Assembly: GCA_900543505.1 (NCBI GenBank)
Contig: UQSB01000012.1
Span: 1-49,711 of the forward strand
DNA: 49,711 nt
From: an uncultured Collinsella sp.
GTDB lineage: Bacteria; Actinomycetota; Coriobacteriia; Coriobacteriales; Coriobacteriaceae
Reading direction: 5' to 3'
Shown: positions 1-7,584 of the stretch, one piece after another
How positions within the stretch are numbered: position 1 is the stretch's first letter
Layout: each line of letters begins with the position of its first letter
Program-made: the position numbers and the translations under genes
Notes under the pieces: generated by a model
Told to the model about the DNA's origin: nothing
Seen by the model: the letters and a program-made list of their open reading frames with translations, nothing else
The model's database searches: none

Positions 1-3
1 GTG

Positions 4-48
4 TACCGGGCTCGATCAATCTCTGGTGTCCCCGGGCGGATTCAACCC
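4..48 (-). repeat. Degenerate partial copy of the tRNA-Arg 3' end
   Basis: The segment repeats the sequence around the tRNA-Arg 3' end at 128-176: the same TACCGGGCTCGAT, then CTCTGGTG, then CCCGGGCGGATTC. It diverges after the T-arm into a run of nine C. It therefore looks like the 3' part of a second, decayed tRNA (acceptor and T-arm) with its downstream flank. A further T-arm-like stretch in the opposite orientation lies at 71-97 (GCGGGTGTCGACGGCTCGAA). The copy is cut by the window edge, so its extent is unknown. Confidence 0.55.
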
Positions 49-109
49 CCCCCCGCAGGAAATTGGTGACGCGGGTGTCGACGGCTCGAACCCTGCCCTT
101 AGACCAGAA

Positions 110-138
110 GAGCCCGGCACCATAGCGGTACCGGGCTC
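110..138 (-). terminator. Hairpin downstream of tRNA-Arg
   Basis: Twelve-base arms (GAGCCCGGCACC at 110-121 and GGTACCGGGCTC at 127-138) pair with one mismatch around a 5-base loop. It lies 10 bases past the 3' end of the minus-strand tRNA. The following T-tract is weak, so termination is inferred from position and stem strength. Confidence 0.5.
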
Positions 139-148
139 GATATTCCTC

Positions 149-224
149 TGGTGCCCCCGGGCGGATTCGAACCGTCGACACCCGCTTTAGGAGAGCGGTG
201 CTCTATCCCCTGAGCTACGGAGGC
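149..224 (-). tRNA. tRNA-Arg (anticodon CCU)
   Basis: On the minus strand the 76-nt sequence starts GCCTCCGTAGCTC and ends GGGGGCACCA, so CCA is encoded. The acceptor stem GCCTCCG pairs with CGGGGGC (one G-T pair). The D-arm is GCTCAGGGGATAGAGC. The anticodon stem CCGCT/AGCGG encloses the loop CTCCTAA, which gives anticodon CCT. The T-loop is the canonical GTTCGAATC. It reads AGG arginine codons. No tRNA neighbours are complete in this window. Confidence 0.93.
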
Positions 225-282
225 ATGTTGTACTAGTGTAGCAGATTTACACGTTGTGATGCAGCGTGTAGCCACTCTTCGA

Positions 283-298
283 AGTTGCGGTGGAACAG
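283..298 (+). repeat. Solitary arm of a dispersed inverted repeat
   Basis: AGTTGCGGTGGAACAG matches the left arm of the hairpin at 25464-25530 (AGTTGCGGTGGAATAG) at 15 of 16 positions, but no matching right arm follows here. The alternating array starts 7 bases downstream. Confidence 0.5.
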
Positions 299-304
299 CC
301 CTCC

Positions 305-503
305 GGAAAGTGCGTCCCACTATCCAGGCAAATTCTGGGTCAGACTTTCCCCATGGGACCTCGCTGGGAAACTGTGTCCCAGAATTTCGACTCGAAACGG
401 GACACGGTTTCCCAAACGGGCCCGTTCCGGAAACTACATCCCGCAATCGGCACTCGAACCGGGATGCACTTTCCCGATCGAGCCTCATTGGAAACCGCGT
501 CCC
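305..503. repeat. Array of seven alternately inverted 14-bp repeats
   Basis: Seven units fit GGAAAsyGyrTCCC or its reverse complement. They are at 305-318 (+), 337-350 (-), 367-380 (+), 399-412 (-), 429-442 (+), 461-474 (-) and 490-503 (+). Start-to-start steps are 32, 30, 32, 30, 32 and 29 bp, so orientation flips about every three helical turns. The 18-nt and 16-nt spacers differ. The 62-bp double step is not a multiple of three and no sensible frame runs through it, so it is not coding. The same arrangement recurs at 24889-24934 and 47779-47916. Function is unknown. Confidence 0.85.
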
Positions 504-528
504 ACTTTAGGGGGGCGCTCTTTAATGG

Positions 529-927
529 CTAGTTGCCTTTGTGGAAAAGGTTCTTGATGACGGAGGGGATGCTCTTGGCGCCCTTGGCCGTCACATCGAT
601 AAAGTCGGGCGAACGCACGAGCTTATCCTCGTCGACGTACTTACGGACCGCGCGAAGCGTCTCTTTATCGTCGCGCGTCGAAAACGTAAAGTGGCCGTTG
701 TCCTTGGTGAAGATAGCAAAACGCGTAATCTTCTTGGTGCCGCGCAAAACCTCGGCGGCGATGTAGTCGACCTCATCCCACGGGATTTGAATGTAATCCT
801 CGGGATTGCGCTCGTTATAGTACTCGAACGCCTTATTGCCCACCATTACGTTACCGTGACTGGTAAGCCCCATCAGGCAGGTTGCCGGCGTTGCCAGATC
901 GACCGTGCTGTTCTGAGATTGCGCCAT
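529..927 (-). CDS. DUF956 family protein (ManO-like), mannose PTS accessory
   Basis: A 132-residue soluble protein matching, by recollection, the DUF956 family that commonly closes mannose-type PTS operons and is called ManO. It has no signal peptide or membrane segment. Conserved-looking stretches are NVMVGNKAFEYYNERNPEDY near the N-terminus and FTFSTRDDKETLRAVRKYV near the C-terminus. I chose the start at 927 because TTGGAGGG lies just upstream; a longer frame to 978 would run into the preceding terminator hairpin. It is the last gene of the PTS operon but follows a terminator, so it may be expressed at a lower level. Biochemical role is unproven; regulation of the operon is inferred from context. 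Confidence 0.72.
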   Translation of the reverse strand: MAQSQNSTVDLATPATCLMGLTSHGNVMVGNKAFEYYNERNPEDYIQIPWDEVDYIAAEVLRGTKKITRFAIFTKDNGHFTFSTRDDKETLRAVRKYVDEDKLVRSPDFIDVTAKGAKSIPSVIKNLFHKGN

Positions 928-955
928 GCGCGCCTCGCCCTCCAAATAAAACAAT

Positions 956-991
956 CGGACCGCATCCAGTGTACCCACCGGGTGCGGTCCG
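956..991 (-). terminator. Hairpin between the PTS IID gene and the DUF956 gene
   Basis: CGGACCGCATCC (956-967) pairs with GGGTGCGGTCCG (980-991) with one G-T pair. On the minus strand it is followed by ATTGTTTTATTT, a fair T-tract. It would stop or attenuate transcription after the IID gene, making DUF956 a read-through gene. Confidence 0.7.
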
Positions 992-1047
992 TTTCAATGG
1001 CTCAAAAGCCCTTGCCTAGCAACTCTCGGTCTTAAGCCGAAGCGTGC

Positions 1048-1968
1048 TTACATGAAGCCGCAGACGCGACCGATGATGCCGACGGCGAAGAGAGCCAGGA
1101 TGATGACGATCGGGCTGACCTTCTTCTTGAGGAGCTTGCAGACCAGAAGGGTCAGGCACACGGCGGCAAGGCCGGGGATGAGCTGATCGAGGTTGGCCTG
1201 AAGCGTGGTGACCTTCACCGGGTCGAGTGCGTTGGCACCGACAGAGCTGTACATCGTCAATGCCTGCTTGATGCCCTCAGAACCGGCGGGCAGGTTGGCC
1301 CAGTCGATATAGGCGCCAGCGGACTGCGTGACCTTGGAGACGACCGGGGTGAAGGAGATGGACACCCAGCGCTCGACCAGGGCGCCGATGATGAACATAC
1401 CCAGGATGGAAGCACCCTCGGTGACCTTGCCCATCAGACCGCCGGAGAGGTCCTTGGCGATGGAGGAGCCGACCTTGTAGCCAAACTCCTGCGTGTACCA
1501 CAGGAAGGCGTAACGGATGATGTTCCACGCGAAGAAGAACAGCAGCGGACCGGCGATGCTGCCGGACAGGGCCAGGGAAGCACCCAGAGCACCCAAGATT
1601 GGGCGAAGGGTGAACCAGAAGGCGGGGTCGCCGACGCCGGCGAGCGGGCCCATCATACCGACCTTGACGCCCTGGATGGCGACGTCGTCAATCGGAGCAC
1701 CGTTGGCGCGCTCCTCCTCGAGGGCGAGGGTAACGCCAATGACGGGGGCGGAAACATAGGGGTGGGTGTTATAGAACTCCAGATGGCGCTTAAGCGCGGC
1801 AATCTGGTCATCCTTGCTGGTGTAGAGCTTCTTGATCGCAGGGATCATTGCGAAGCACCAGCCGCCGTTCTGCATACGCTCGTAGTTCCACGAGCCCTGA
1901 AGGAACTGATGACGGAAGCAAACCTTCTTACGGTCAGCCTTGGTGAGCTGAATCTTGTTCTCTGCCAT
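1048..1968 (-). CDS. manZ: PTS mannose-family transporter subunit IID
   Basis: 306 residues. IID is one of the two membrane components of mannose-family (Man/Lev) PTS permeases; with IIC it carries the sugar while IIB phosphorylates it. The N-terminal stretch FRHQFLQGSWNYERMQNGGW and the later GPLAGVGDPAFWFTLRPILG are typical of IID, and a hydrophobic segment closes the C-terminus. The start at 1968 is the ATG preceded by AGGAGGGG at about 10 nt; the in-frame GTG three codons earlier sits too close to that site. It lies 16 bp after the IIC stop, in the operon order IIAB-IIC-IID. Sugar specificity (mannose, glucose, fructose, other) cannot be read from sequence. Confidence 0.92.
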   Translation of the reverse strand: MAENKIQLTKADRKKVCFRHQFLQGSWNYERMQNGGWCFAMIPAIKKLYTSKDDQIAALKRHLEFYNTHPYVSAPVIGVTLALEEERANGAPIDDVAIQGVKVGMMGPLAGVGDPAFWFTLRPILGALGASLALSGSIAGPLLFFFAWNIIRYAFLWYTQEFGYKVGSSIAKDLSGGLMGKVTEGASILGMFIIGALVERWVSISFTPVVSKVTQSAGAYIDWANLPAGSEGIKQALTMYSSVGANALDPVKVTTLQANLDQLIPGLAAVCLTLLVCKLLKKKVSPIVIILALFAVGIIGRVCGFM

Positions 1969-1984
1969 ATGTATCACTCCCCTC

Positions 1985-2803
1985 CTACTCGTAATCGTTC
2001 AGAATGTCGCCGAGCGGGTCACCGGAGCCACCGCCCATGCCGCCACCCTGCTTGGCCAGATCCTTAAGGCCAAGGTAGATGAGGGCAAGGGAGATGCCGA
2101 TGAGGCCAAGGGCGATCAGCGTGAGCTGAGGGATGGCAGCAAGGACAAAGCCGAGGATGAAGAACGGCCAGGTCTCCTTGGTGGCCATCATGTTGATGAC
2201 CATGGCGTAACCGACGGAAGCGACCATGCCGCCGCCGACAGCCATGCCGCCGGACAGCCAATCGGGCATAGCGTTAAGCGCGTTGGTAACGGCCTCGGCC
2301 GGGATGATGCACAGAAGTACTGCCGGGATGGCGATACGAACACCCTGCATGAGGATGCCGGCGTACTGCCAACGCTCGATGCCGGCGAAGTCGCCCTTCT
2401 CGGCGCAGGCGTCCATGCCGTGAACCATAGCGGTAGCCAGGGTACGGCAGATCATGGTCAGGAACAGACCAGCGACCGACAACGGGACGGCGACGGCGAT
2501 GGCGGCGGTAACGGCCTTGGCCGAATCGGTGGCGCCACCGTTGAGGGCGAGCACCATGATGATCGAAGAAGCGACCGAGGCCAGAGCGGCGTCAGGCGCG
2601 ACGGCGGCGCCGACGTTAGCCCAGCCAAGGGCCATCATCTGGAGCGAACCGCCCAGGAGGATGCCCTCCTGAAGGTGACCGGTTACGAGACCGATAAGCG
2701 TGCATGCCACGAGCGGCTGATGGAACTGGAACTCATCCAGAATGCCTTCCATACCGGCAAGCAACGCGACAATCGCAACAAGCAGAATAGTGATTGCAGA
2801 CAT
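1985..2803 (-). CDS. manY: PTS mannose-family transporter subunit IIC
   Basis: 272 residues with many hydrophobic helices, starting MSAITILLVAIVALLAGMEG. The segment HLQEGILLGGSLQMMALGWA followed by NVGAAVAPDAA is characteristic of mannose-family IIC. It forms the sugar-translocating channel with IID in the cytoplasmic membrane. AAAGGAGGGTCC precedes the ATG. It is 18 bp downstream of the IIAB gene and 16 bp upstream of the IID gene, so it is co-transcribed with both. Confidence 0.93.
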   Translation of the reverse strand: MSAITILLVAIVALLAGMEGILDEFQFHQPLVACTLIGLVTGHLQEGILLGGSLQMMALGWANVGAAVAPDAALASVASSIIMVLALNGGATDSAKAVTAAIAVAVPLSVAGLFLTMICRTLATAMVHGMDACAEKGDFAGIERWQYAGILMQGVRIAIPAVLLCIIPAEAVTNALNAMPDWLSGGMAVGGGMVASVGYAMVINMMATKETWPFFILGFVLAAIPQLTLIALGLIGISLALIYLGLKDLAKQGGGMGGGSGDPLGDILNDYE

Positions 2804-2821
2804 GTATCGGACCCTCCTTTA

Positions 2822-3811
2822 CTATGCTTGAGCGGCCAGTTCGGCCTTTGCTTTCTTCAACATGGCGTCGAGATCCTCGGAGGAATCCGAAGGAACCTTG
2901 CGGACCTCGAACTTGACGCCCTTGGCCTTGAGAGCCTCGATGGTCTTGACATCGTCATCGCCCATAGCGACAGCGTTAGTGACGACGACCTTGCCCTTGG
3001 AGTGGGCCATGGAACCGATGTTAGCTTCCTTGATGTCGACGCCGGCCTCGATGGCCCTGAGCAGATCCTGCGGGTTCTCGAACAGCAGCATCGCCTTGGT
3101 GTCGCCAAAGCGCGTGTCCTTGACGACCTCGGCCATCTTCTTGATGGGCACGACGTTGGCGTGGACTCCCGGAGGGGCAGCCTGCTCGATCATGGTCTTG
3201 CGGAGCTCGTCGTGAGCAACGCCGTCGGAGACCACGATGATGCGGTTGGGGTTGATCTGCTTGGTCCACGTGGTGGCCACCTGACCATGCAGCAGACGCG
3301 TGTCGATACGGACGTGGGCGATCTTGATGTGCCCGTCGCCGATCACCGTTCCCGGAGGAATGGCACCCGCAGGAGCAGCGGCGGCCGCAGCCGGCTTCTT
3401 CTCCTCGGGCTCCAGAGACTCGGGCTTGACGCGCACGCCGGCCTTAGCCTCAGTCACGAGATGTTTTGCGATCGCATGTGCAGTGTTCTTTGCGTCAAAG
3501 CGCTGCGAATATGCCTCGATGAGCATAGGCAGGTTGACACCGGTGACGATAGCCCAGGAATCATGGCCCTCGATGAGACCGCTGATCTGGTTGAAGGGCG
3601 TGCCGCCCCACAGATCAACGAGGAAGAGCACCTGCTCCTGGTCCTCGAAGGAAGCAATTGCCTCCTCGACCTTGGCTCGGAAGTCGTCGGGGCCCATGCT
3701 CGGCTCGAGCGAGACCACGGCTACAGACGGCTGATCGCCAAAGACCATCGAGCCCGTCTGCTTGATTCCAGCCGCCAAGTCACCATGGCTAGCAAGAACA
3801 ATACTTACCAT
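2822..3811 (-). CDS. manX: PTS mannose-family fused IIAB phosphotransferase
   Basis: 329 residues that carry both cytoplasmic phosphotransfer domains. The IIA domain (about 1-130) has its phospho-histidine at H9 in VLASHGDLA and the DLWGGTPFN motif near 66-74. A Pro/Ala-rich linker (about 135-155) joins it to IIB (about 162-329), whose phospho-histidine is H175 in RIDTRLLHGQ. HPr-P gives its phosphate to IIA, then IIB, then the incoming sugar. The start is the ATG at 3811 with AAGGAGG seven bases upstream; a GTG directly before it is also in frame. It is the first gene of the operon, behind an AT-rich leader region. Confidence 0.93.
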   Translation of the reverse strand: MVSIVLASHGDLAAGIKQTGSMVFGDQPSVAVVSLEPSMGPDDFRAKVEEAIASFEDQEQVLFLVDLWGGTPFNQISGLIEGHDSWAIVTGVNLPMLIEAYSQRFDAKNTAHAIAKHLVTEAKAGVRVKPESLEPEEKKPAAAAAAPAGAIPPGTVIGDGHIKIAHVRIDTRLLHGQVATTWTKQINPNRIIVVSDGVAHDELRKTMIEQAAPPGVHANVVPIKKMAEVVKDTRFGDTKAMLLFENPQDLLRAIEAGVDIKEANIGSMAHSKGKVVVTNAVAMGDDDVKTIEALKAKGVKFEVRKVPSDSSEDLDAMLKKAKAELAAQA

Positions 3812-4135
3812 CACATAACCTCCTTTTTGTCTACGTAATTCCTACACGACATGAACGAAGTATACCTGTTTGGATTGTAGAATTATAGCTGAATCCGCAA
3901 AAGGTTGGATTATTTGTTTAAACGTCTAGGTTTGTTACAAGTTGATTACGTTGCTATTTTTCGACTCATTTCCCACTAAAGCGTCGCTCATCAAGTCATG
4001 TATTTTACAGATACAAGCATGCTGTTCATTGATACCGATTTTAAGCATGTGCGAATGCGCTTGTACTGCCGCTATTTTGTTTAAACAGATATGACTTGAC
4101 TATTTTCGTGGCTTATGTTCTAGCGCAAGTAGTCA
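3812..4135. promoter_or_regulatory. AT-rich upstream region of the mannose PTS operon
   Basis: Over 300 bp without a gene and much richer in A+T than its surroundings. On the minus strand a TATAAT lies at 3882-3887, about 70 bp before manX, without a convincing -35 box. The 11-mer TTTGTTTAAAC occurs twice in the same orientation, near 3914 and 4077, and could be a regulator site. No sigma-54 type -24/-12 pair was found. The promoter assignment is tentative. Confidence 0.4.
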
Positions 4136-4179
4136 TTGGGGACGTTCTTGTTTGACTAGTCATGCAAGAACGTCCCCAA
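4136..4179. repeat. Perfect 15-bp-arm inverted repeat next to hypA
   Basis: TTGGGGACGTTCTTG (4136-4150) pairs perfectly with CAAGAACGTCCCCAA (4165-4179). The loop holds the small palindrome TGACTAGTCA (153-162 of the 4000s). Outer bases TAGTC/GACTA extend the symmetry. Its right half recurs near 20105-20135 as GACTAGTCATTTAAGAACG followed by TCCCCAATGACT, and in shorter form near 48004. It lies 10 bp past the hypA stop and may also terminate it. Confidence 0.75.
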
Positions 4180-4189
4180 CGACTAGGGG

Positions 4190-4618
4190 CTAGACGATGA
4201 GGAGGGGGTTGGCGGCGTCGACGGCGTCGGGGGCGTCAGAAGGGCCGCCGGGGGCAGCGTCTGCCGGATCCTCGTCGGGGGTCTCGATCTGCTTGATCAT
4301 GACCTCTTGGCCCTGGAGCAAATAGGTATCGCCACTGCCGCAATGGGGGCAGGTCTTGCCGTGCTCGACTGTCGCATAGTCGCGGCCGCACGCCTCGCAA
4401 TGCGTCACGGCCTCGACGGGCTCCACGATAAGCTCCGCGCCCTGCGTGATGGACTTTTTATCTGCCGCCCAGCGCCAAGCGTCGAGCAGCAAGTCGGGAA
4501 CGACGCCCGAGACCTCGCCCAGCAGCAGCGTGACGCTCGAAACGCGACGCACGCCATTGGCGCGCGCCACGTTCTCAACATCGCGAATAATGTGATAAAC
4601 GATTCCCAATTCATGCAA
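4190..4618 (-). CDS. hypA: Hydrogenase/urease nickel metallochaperone HypA
   Basis: 142 residues. HypA binds Ni through its N-terminal amine and His2 and delivers it, with HypB, to the [NiFe] hydrogenase large subunit. MHELGI is intact (H2, E3). The structural zinc site is C74-x2-C77 and C90-x2-C93. The usual family length is about 115; the extra tail after about 113 is acidic and Ala/Pro/Asp-rich (DEDPADAAPG) and is probably disordered. It is the only hyp gene outside the hypF-C-D-E cluster at 41868-46962, and no hypB is seen anywhere in the window. It lies 96 bp downstream of the flavoprotein gene, separated by a hairpin, so co-transcription with that gene is possible but uncertain. Confidence 0.92.
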   Translation of the reverse strand: MHELGIVYHIIRDVENVARANGVRRVSSVTLLLGEVSGVVPDLLLDAWRWAADKKSITQGAELIVEPVEAVTHCEACGRDYATVEHGKTCPHCGSGDTYLLQGQEVMIKQIETPDEDPADAAPGGPSDAPDAVDAANPLLIV

Positions 4619-4663
4619 GGTAGAAACCTTTCAACAACGGTTGATGCGATGCAAACTCAAAGC

Positions 4664-4699
4664 AAGGGGACAGCGAAATCTAGTCTGCGCCGTCCCCTT
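4664..4699 (-). terminator. Hairpin between the flavoprotein gene and hypA
   Basis: AAGGGGACAGCG (664-675 of the 4000s) pairs with CGCCGTCCCCTT (688-699) with one mismatch and a 12-base loop. It lies 15 bp past the flavoprotein stop. There is no strong T-tract, so it could be an attenuator or a member of the GGGGAC-type repeats rather than a true terminator. Confidence 0.45.
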
Positions 4700-4714
4700 A
4701 CCCGCCATGGTTAC

Positions 4715-7492
4715 CTATTTACGACCGAACTTGATTTTGATTGCACGCTTTAAAGCATACTTGCCAAGGCTCGGGAGCTTTTGCTCGTATTTGACCATCG
4801 TGGAGCACTCGGGGCGATCGCGATCCAGATGGATGGCATCGAACGCGCACTTGGTGGTGCACAGGCCGCAGCCGATGCACTTGTTGGGGTCGACGATTGA
4901 GGCACCGCAGCCAAGGCAACGGGCGGTCTCGGCGCGCACCTGCTCTTCGGTAAAGGTCTCGACGTACTCGCTGAAGGGCGCGGCCTTCTCGCGCTCGTGG
5001 TCCACGTGGGCAACCTCACGGCTCGCGTTGTCATAGCTCTCGATCACGACATCGTCGCGGTCGAGCGCGGCGTAGCGGCGCTGGTTGCGGCCGATGGTGA
5101 GCGTGGAGCCCGGCTGCACAAAGCGATGGATGGACACGGCGGCCTCGTGACCGGCGGCGATGGCATCGATGGCAAAGCTCGGACCGGTATAGACGTCGCC
5201 GCCCACAAAGATGTCGGGTTCGGCGGTCTGGTAGGTCTGGGGATCGGCAAGGGCGCCCTGACCACGGCCAAGCTCCACCTTGGAGCCAGCCAGCAGGTCG
5301 CCCCACACGATGGACTGGCCGATGGACATGACCACGCGGTCGGCATCGACGCGGCGCAGGTCGTTCTCGTCGTACTCGGGCGCAAAACGGCCCTCGTCAT
5401 CGTAGACGCGCGTGCAGCGCTTAAAGGTGATGCCGCACACACGGCCGGCCTCGTCCAGATGGACCTCCTTGGGGCCCCAACCGCAACTGATGTGTGCGCC
5501 GTCCTCGATGGCCTCGCGACGCTCTTCCTCGCTGGCGGGCATCTGCGCCTCGCTCTCCAGGCAGAACATCTCAACGTGCTCGGAACCCAGACGGCAGGCG
5601 TTGCGGGCAACGTCGATGGCCACGTTGCCGCCGCCCACCACGATGGTGCGGCCGGGCAGCGCATCGATCTTGCCGCTGTTGACCTCGCGCAAAAAGTCGA
5701 CGGCCACGGTCACGTCCTCGGCGTCCTCGCCCGGAATACCGGCAAGGCGGCCGCCCTGGCAGCCTATAGCCACGTAGAAGGCCTTAAAGCCCTGCGCGCG
5801 CAACTCGTCGAGCGTCACGTCGCGACCGACCTCCACGCCATAGCGGAACTCGGCACCCATCAGGCGAATGACCTCGACCTCAGCCTCGATAACCTCCTTC
5901 TGCAGCTTAAAGCTGGGAATGCCGTAGGTGAGCATGCCGCCCGGGCGCTCGTTCTTCTCGAACACGACGGGCCTGTAGCCCTTCTCGGCCAGGTAGAAAG
6001 CGCAGGACAGGCCGGCCGGACCGGCACCGATGATGGCGATCTTCTGGTCGAAGCCGCCAGCGCGCGTCGGGGTCACCACAGGTGGGACATAGCGGGTCGC
6101 GGCATCCAGATCGCGCTGGGCGATGAACTTCTTGACCTCGTCGATAGCCACGGCGGCGTCCACACGGCCGCGGGTGCAGGCATCCTCGCAGCGACGGTTG
6201 CACACACGGCCGCAGATAGCGGGCAGCGGGTTCTCACGCTTGATGAGCGCCAGCGCCTCGTCATAGCGACCCTGCGCCGCGAGCTTCAAATAGCCCTGAA
6301 CGGCGACATGCGCGGGGCAGGCCGTCTTGCAGGGAGCGGTGCCGGACTCATGCGTCTCGATGCGGTTGTCGTTGCGGTAGTTGGGCGACCACTTGGTGTG
6401 GTCCCACTTGGTGGCATCGGGCAGCTCCTGGCGCGGATACTCGGGCACCTGTCCGCCCGCCTTTTTGCTGCAGAGCTTCTGGCCCAGCTTGGCGGCGCCG
6501 GCCGGACACACCTCAACGCAGCGACCGCAGGCCACGCACTTGTCCTTCTCGACCTTGGCGACATAGGCCGAGCGCGACAGGTTGGGTGTGTTGAACAGCT
6601 GCGAGGTGCGCAGGGCGTAGCACACGTTGACGTTGCAGTTGCAGATGGCGAAGATCTTGTTCTCGCCGTCAATGTTGGTGATCTGGTGCACAAAGCCGTT
6701 GTCCTCGGCCTGGCGCAAGATGTCGTAAACCTCGTCGCGGGTCACGTAATGGCCACGATCGGTCTCAACCACGTAGTCGGCCATATCGCCCACGGCGATG
6801 CACCAATCGGCCGGGTCGTCGGCGCAGCCCTCACCCATCACGCGACGGCTCGCGCGACAGCTGCAGGTGCTGGCGGCATACTTACCCTCGTATTTGTCGA
6901 GCCAATGCTCGATATGCTCAATAGGCACCGAGGTGCTCGCGGCATCGATGGCCTTCTCGACCGGAATGACATGCATGCCGATGCCGGCACCGCCGGGCGG
7001 CACCATCGGCGTGGCCTTGGACAGCGGTCCCTTGGACGCCTGCTCAAAGAACTTAGCATAGACCGGGTGCTCCTCGAGCTGGCCCATGCGCATGTTGAGG
7101 AACTCGGCAGAACCCGGCACCAGCATGGGCAGCACCCACTGCTTGGCGCGCTCGGGGTTTTCCCAGTTGTACTCGAGCAGACCCGTGTAGCTCATGTCAT
7201 CGAGCATTTTTTCGATCTGGGCCTCGGGCATGCCGGTGAGCTTGACCATCTCGGGCAGCGTATAGGGACGGCGCATCTTCATCTTGCAGAGCACTTCGGC
7301 CTGCTCGTCGGTTGCGGCCTCGGCAAACGACCAGTACTCGTAGCCCAGCAGCTCGTCGCGGTGCAACAGGCGGTTGGTGCAGTGCTCACACAGTTTGACG
7401 ATGGCCTCGCGCGGATGCTCCGGTATCGGCGGCACGAACTCCGCGCCGATATCGGGCTCGGTATAGCTAATCCCCGGTCCGTTGAGAATCAT
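4715..7492 (-). CDS. GltD-like FAD/NAD(P) oxidoreductase fused to ferredoxin domains
   Basis: 925 residues from the ATG at 7492, which has AGAAGGG nine bases upstream. Parts in order: an N-terminal helical, HTH-like region with KLCEHCTNRLL (34-44) and RPYTLPEMVKLTGMP (75-89); a Cys-rich stretch (C210, C212, C223, C231, C284, C286, C291); a ferredoxin cluster CVACGRCVEVCP (319-330); the GltD-type Cys domain (388-440); an FAD motif GAGPAG (489-494); an NAD(P) motif GGGNVA (620-625); and a second ferredoxin cluster CIGCGLCTTKC (from about 872). The middle matches the small subunit of glutamate synthase and NADH-dependent ferredoxin-NADP oxidoreductases, but no GltB-like partner is adjacent. It probably moves electrons between NAD(P)H and a ferredoxin-linked acceptor; the substrate is unknown. 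It is divergent from a TetR gene, which likely controls it. Confidence 0.85.
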   Translation of the reverse strand: MILNGPGISYTEPDIGAEFVPPIPEHPREAIVKLCEHCTNRLLHRDELLGYEYWSFAEAATDEQAEVLCKMKMRRPYTLPEMVKLTGMPEAQIEKMLDDMSYTGLLEYNWENPERAKQWVLPMLVPGSAEFLNMRMGQLEEHPVYAKFFEQASKGPLSKATPMVPPGGAGIGMHVIPVEKAIDAASTSVPIEHIEHWLDKYEGKYAASTCSCRASRRVMGEGCADDPADWCIAVGDMADYVVETDRGHYVTRDEVYDILRQAEDNGFVHQITNIDGENKIFAICNCNVNVCYALRTSQLFNTPNLSRSAYVAKVEKDKCVACGRCVEVCPAGAAKLGQKLCSKKAGGQVPEYPRQELPDATKWDHTKWSPNYRNDNRIETHESGTAPCKTACPAHVAVQGYLKLAAQGRYDEALALIKRENPLPAICGRVCNRRCEDACTRGRVDAAVAIDEVKKFIAQRDLDAATRYVPPVVTPTRAGGFDQKIAIIGAGPAGLSCAFYLAEKGYRPVVFEKNERPGGMLTYGIPSFKLQKEVIEAEVEVIRLMGAEFRYGVEVGRDVTLDELRAQGFKAFYVAIGCQGGRLAGIPGEDAEDVTVAVDFLREVNSGKIDALPGRTIVVGGGNVAIDVARNACRLGSEHVEMFCLESEAQMPASEEERREAIEDGAHISCGWGPKEVHLDEAGRVCGITFKRCTRVYDDEGRFAPEYDENDLRRVDADRVVMSIGQSIVWGDLLAGSKVELGRGQGALADPQTYQTAEPDIFVGGDVYTGPSFAIDAIAAGHEAAVSIHRFVQPGSTLTIGRNQRRYAALDRDDVVIESYDNASREVAHVDHEREKAAPFSEYVETFTEEQVRAETARCLGCGASIVDPNKCIGCGLCTTKCAFDAIHLDRDRPECSTMVKYEQKLPSLGKYALKRAIKIKFGRK

Positions 7493-7584
7493 GGTTATCC
7501 CTTCTCTTGCCGCAGCCCGGCGAGACCGCAGCGCCCCTCTTTTTTGCAGGCCGGGCATGCCCCCATGCCGTTCACCCGCCATTG

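Noticed and set aside
1..240. A second intact tRNA at the left edge.
   Set aside because: Only acceptor and T-arm pieces can be matched; no anticodon arm is found in 1-100.
305..503. A CRISPR array.
   Set aside because: Units alternate in orientation, are only 14 bp, have 16-18-bp gaps, and no cas genes are in the window.
3812..4135. A sigma-54 promoter for the mannose operon, as with LevR systems.
   Set aside because: No GG-N10-GC pair with TTGGCAC/TTGCT-like sequence on the minus strand, and no LevR/ManR-type gene nearby.
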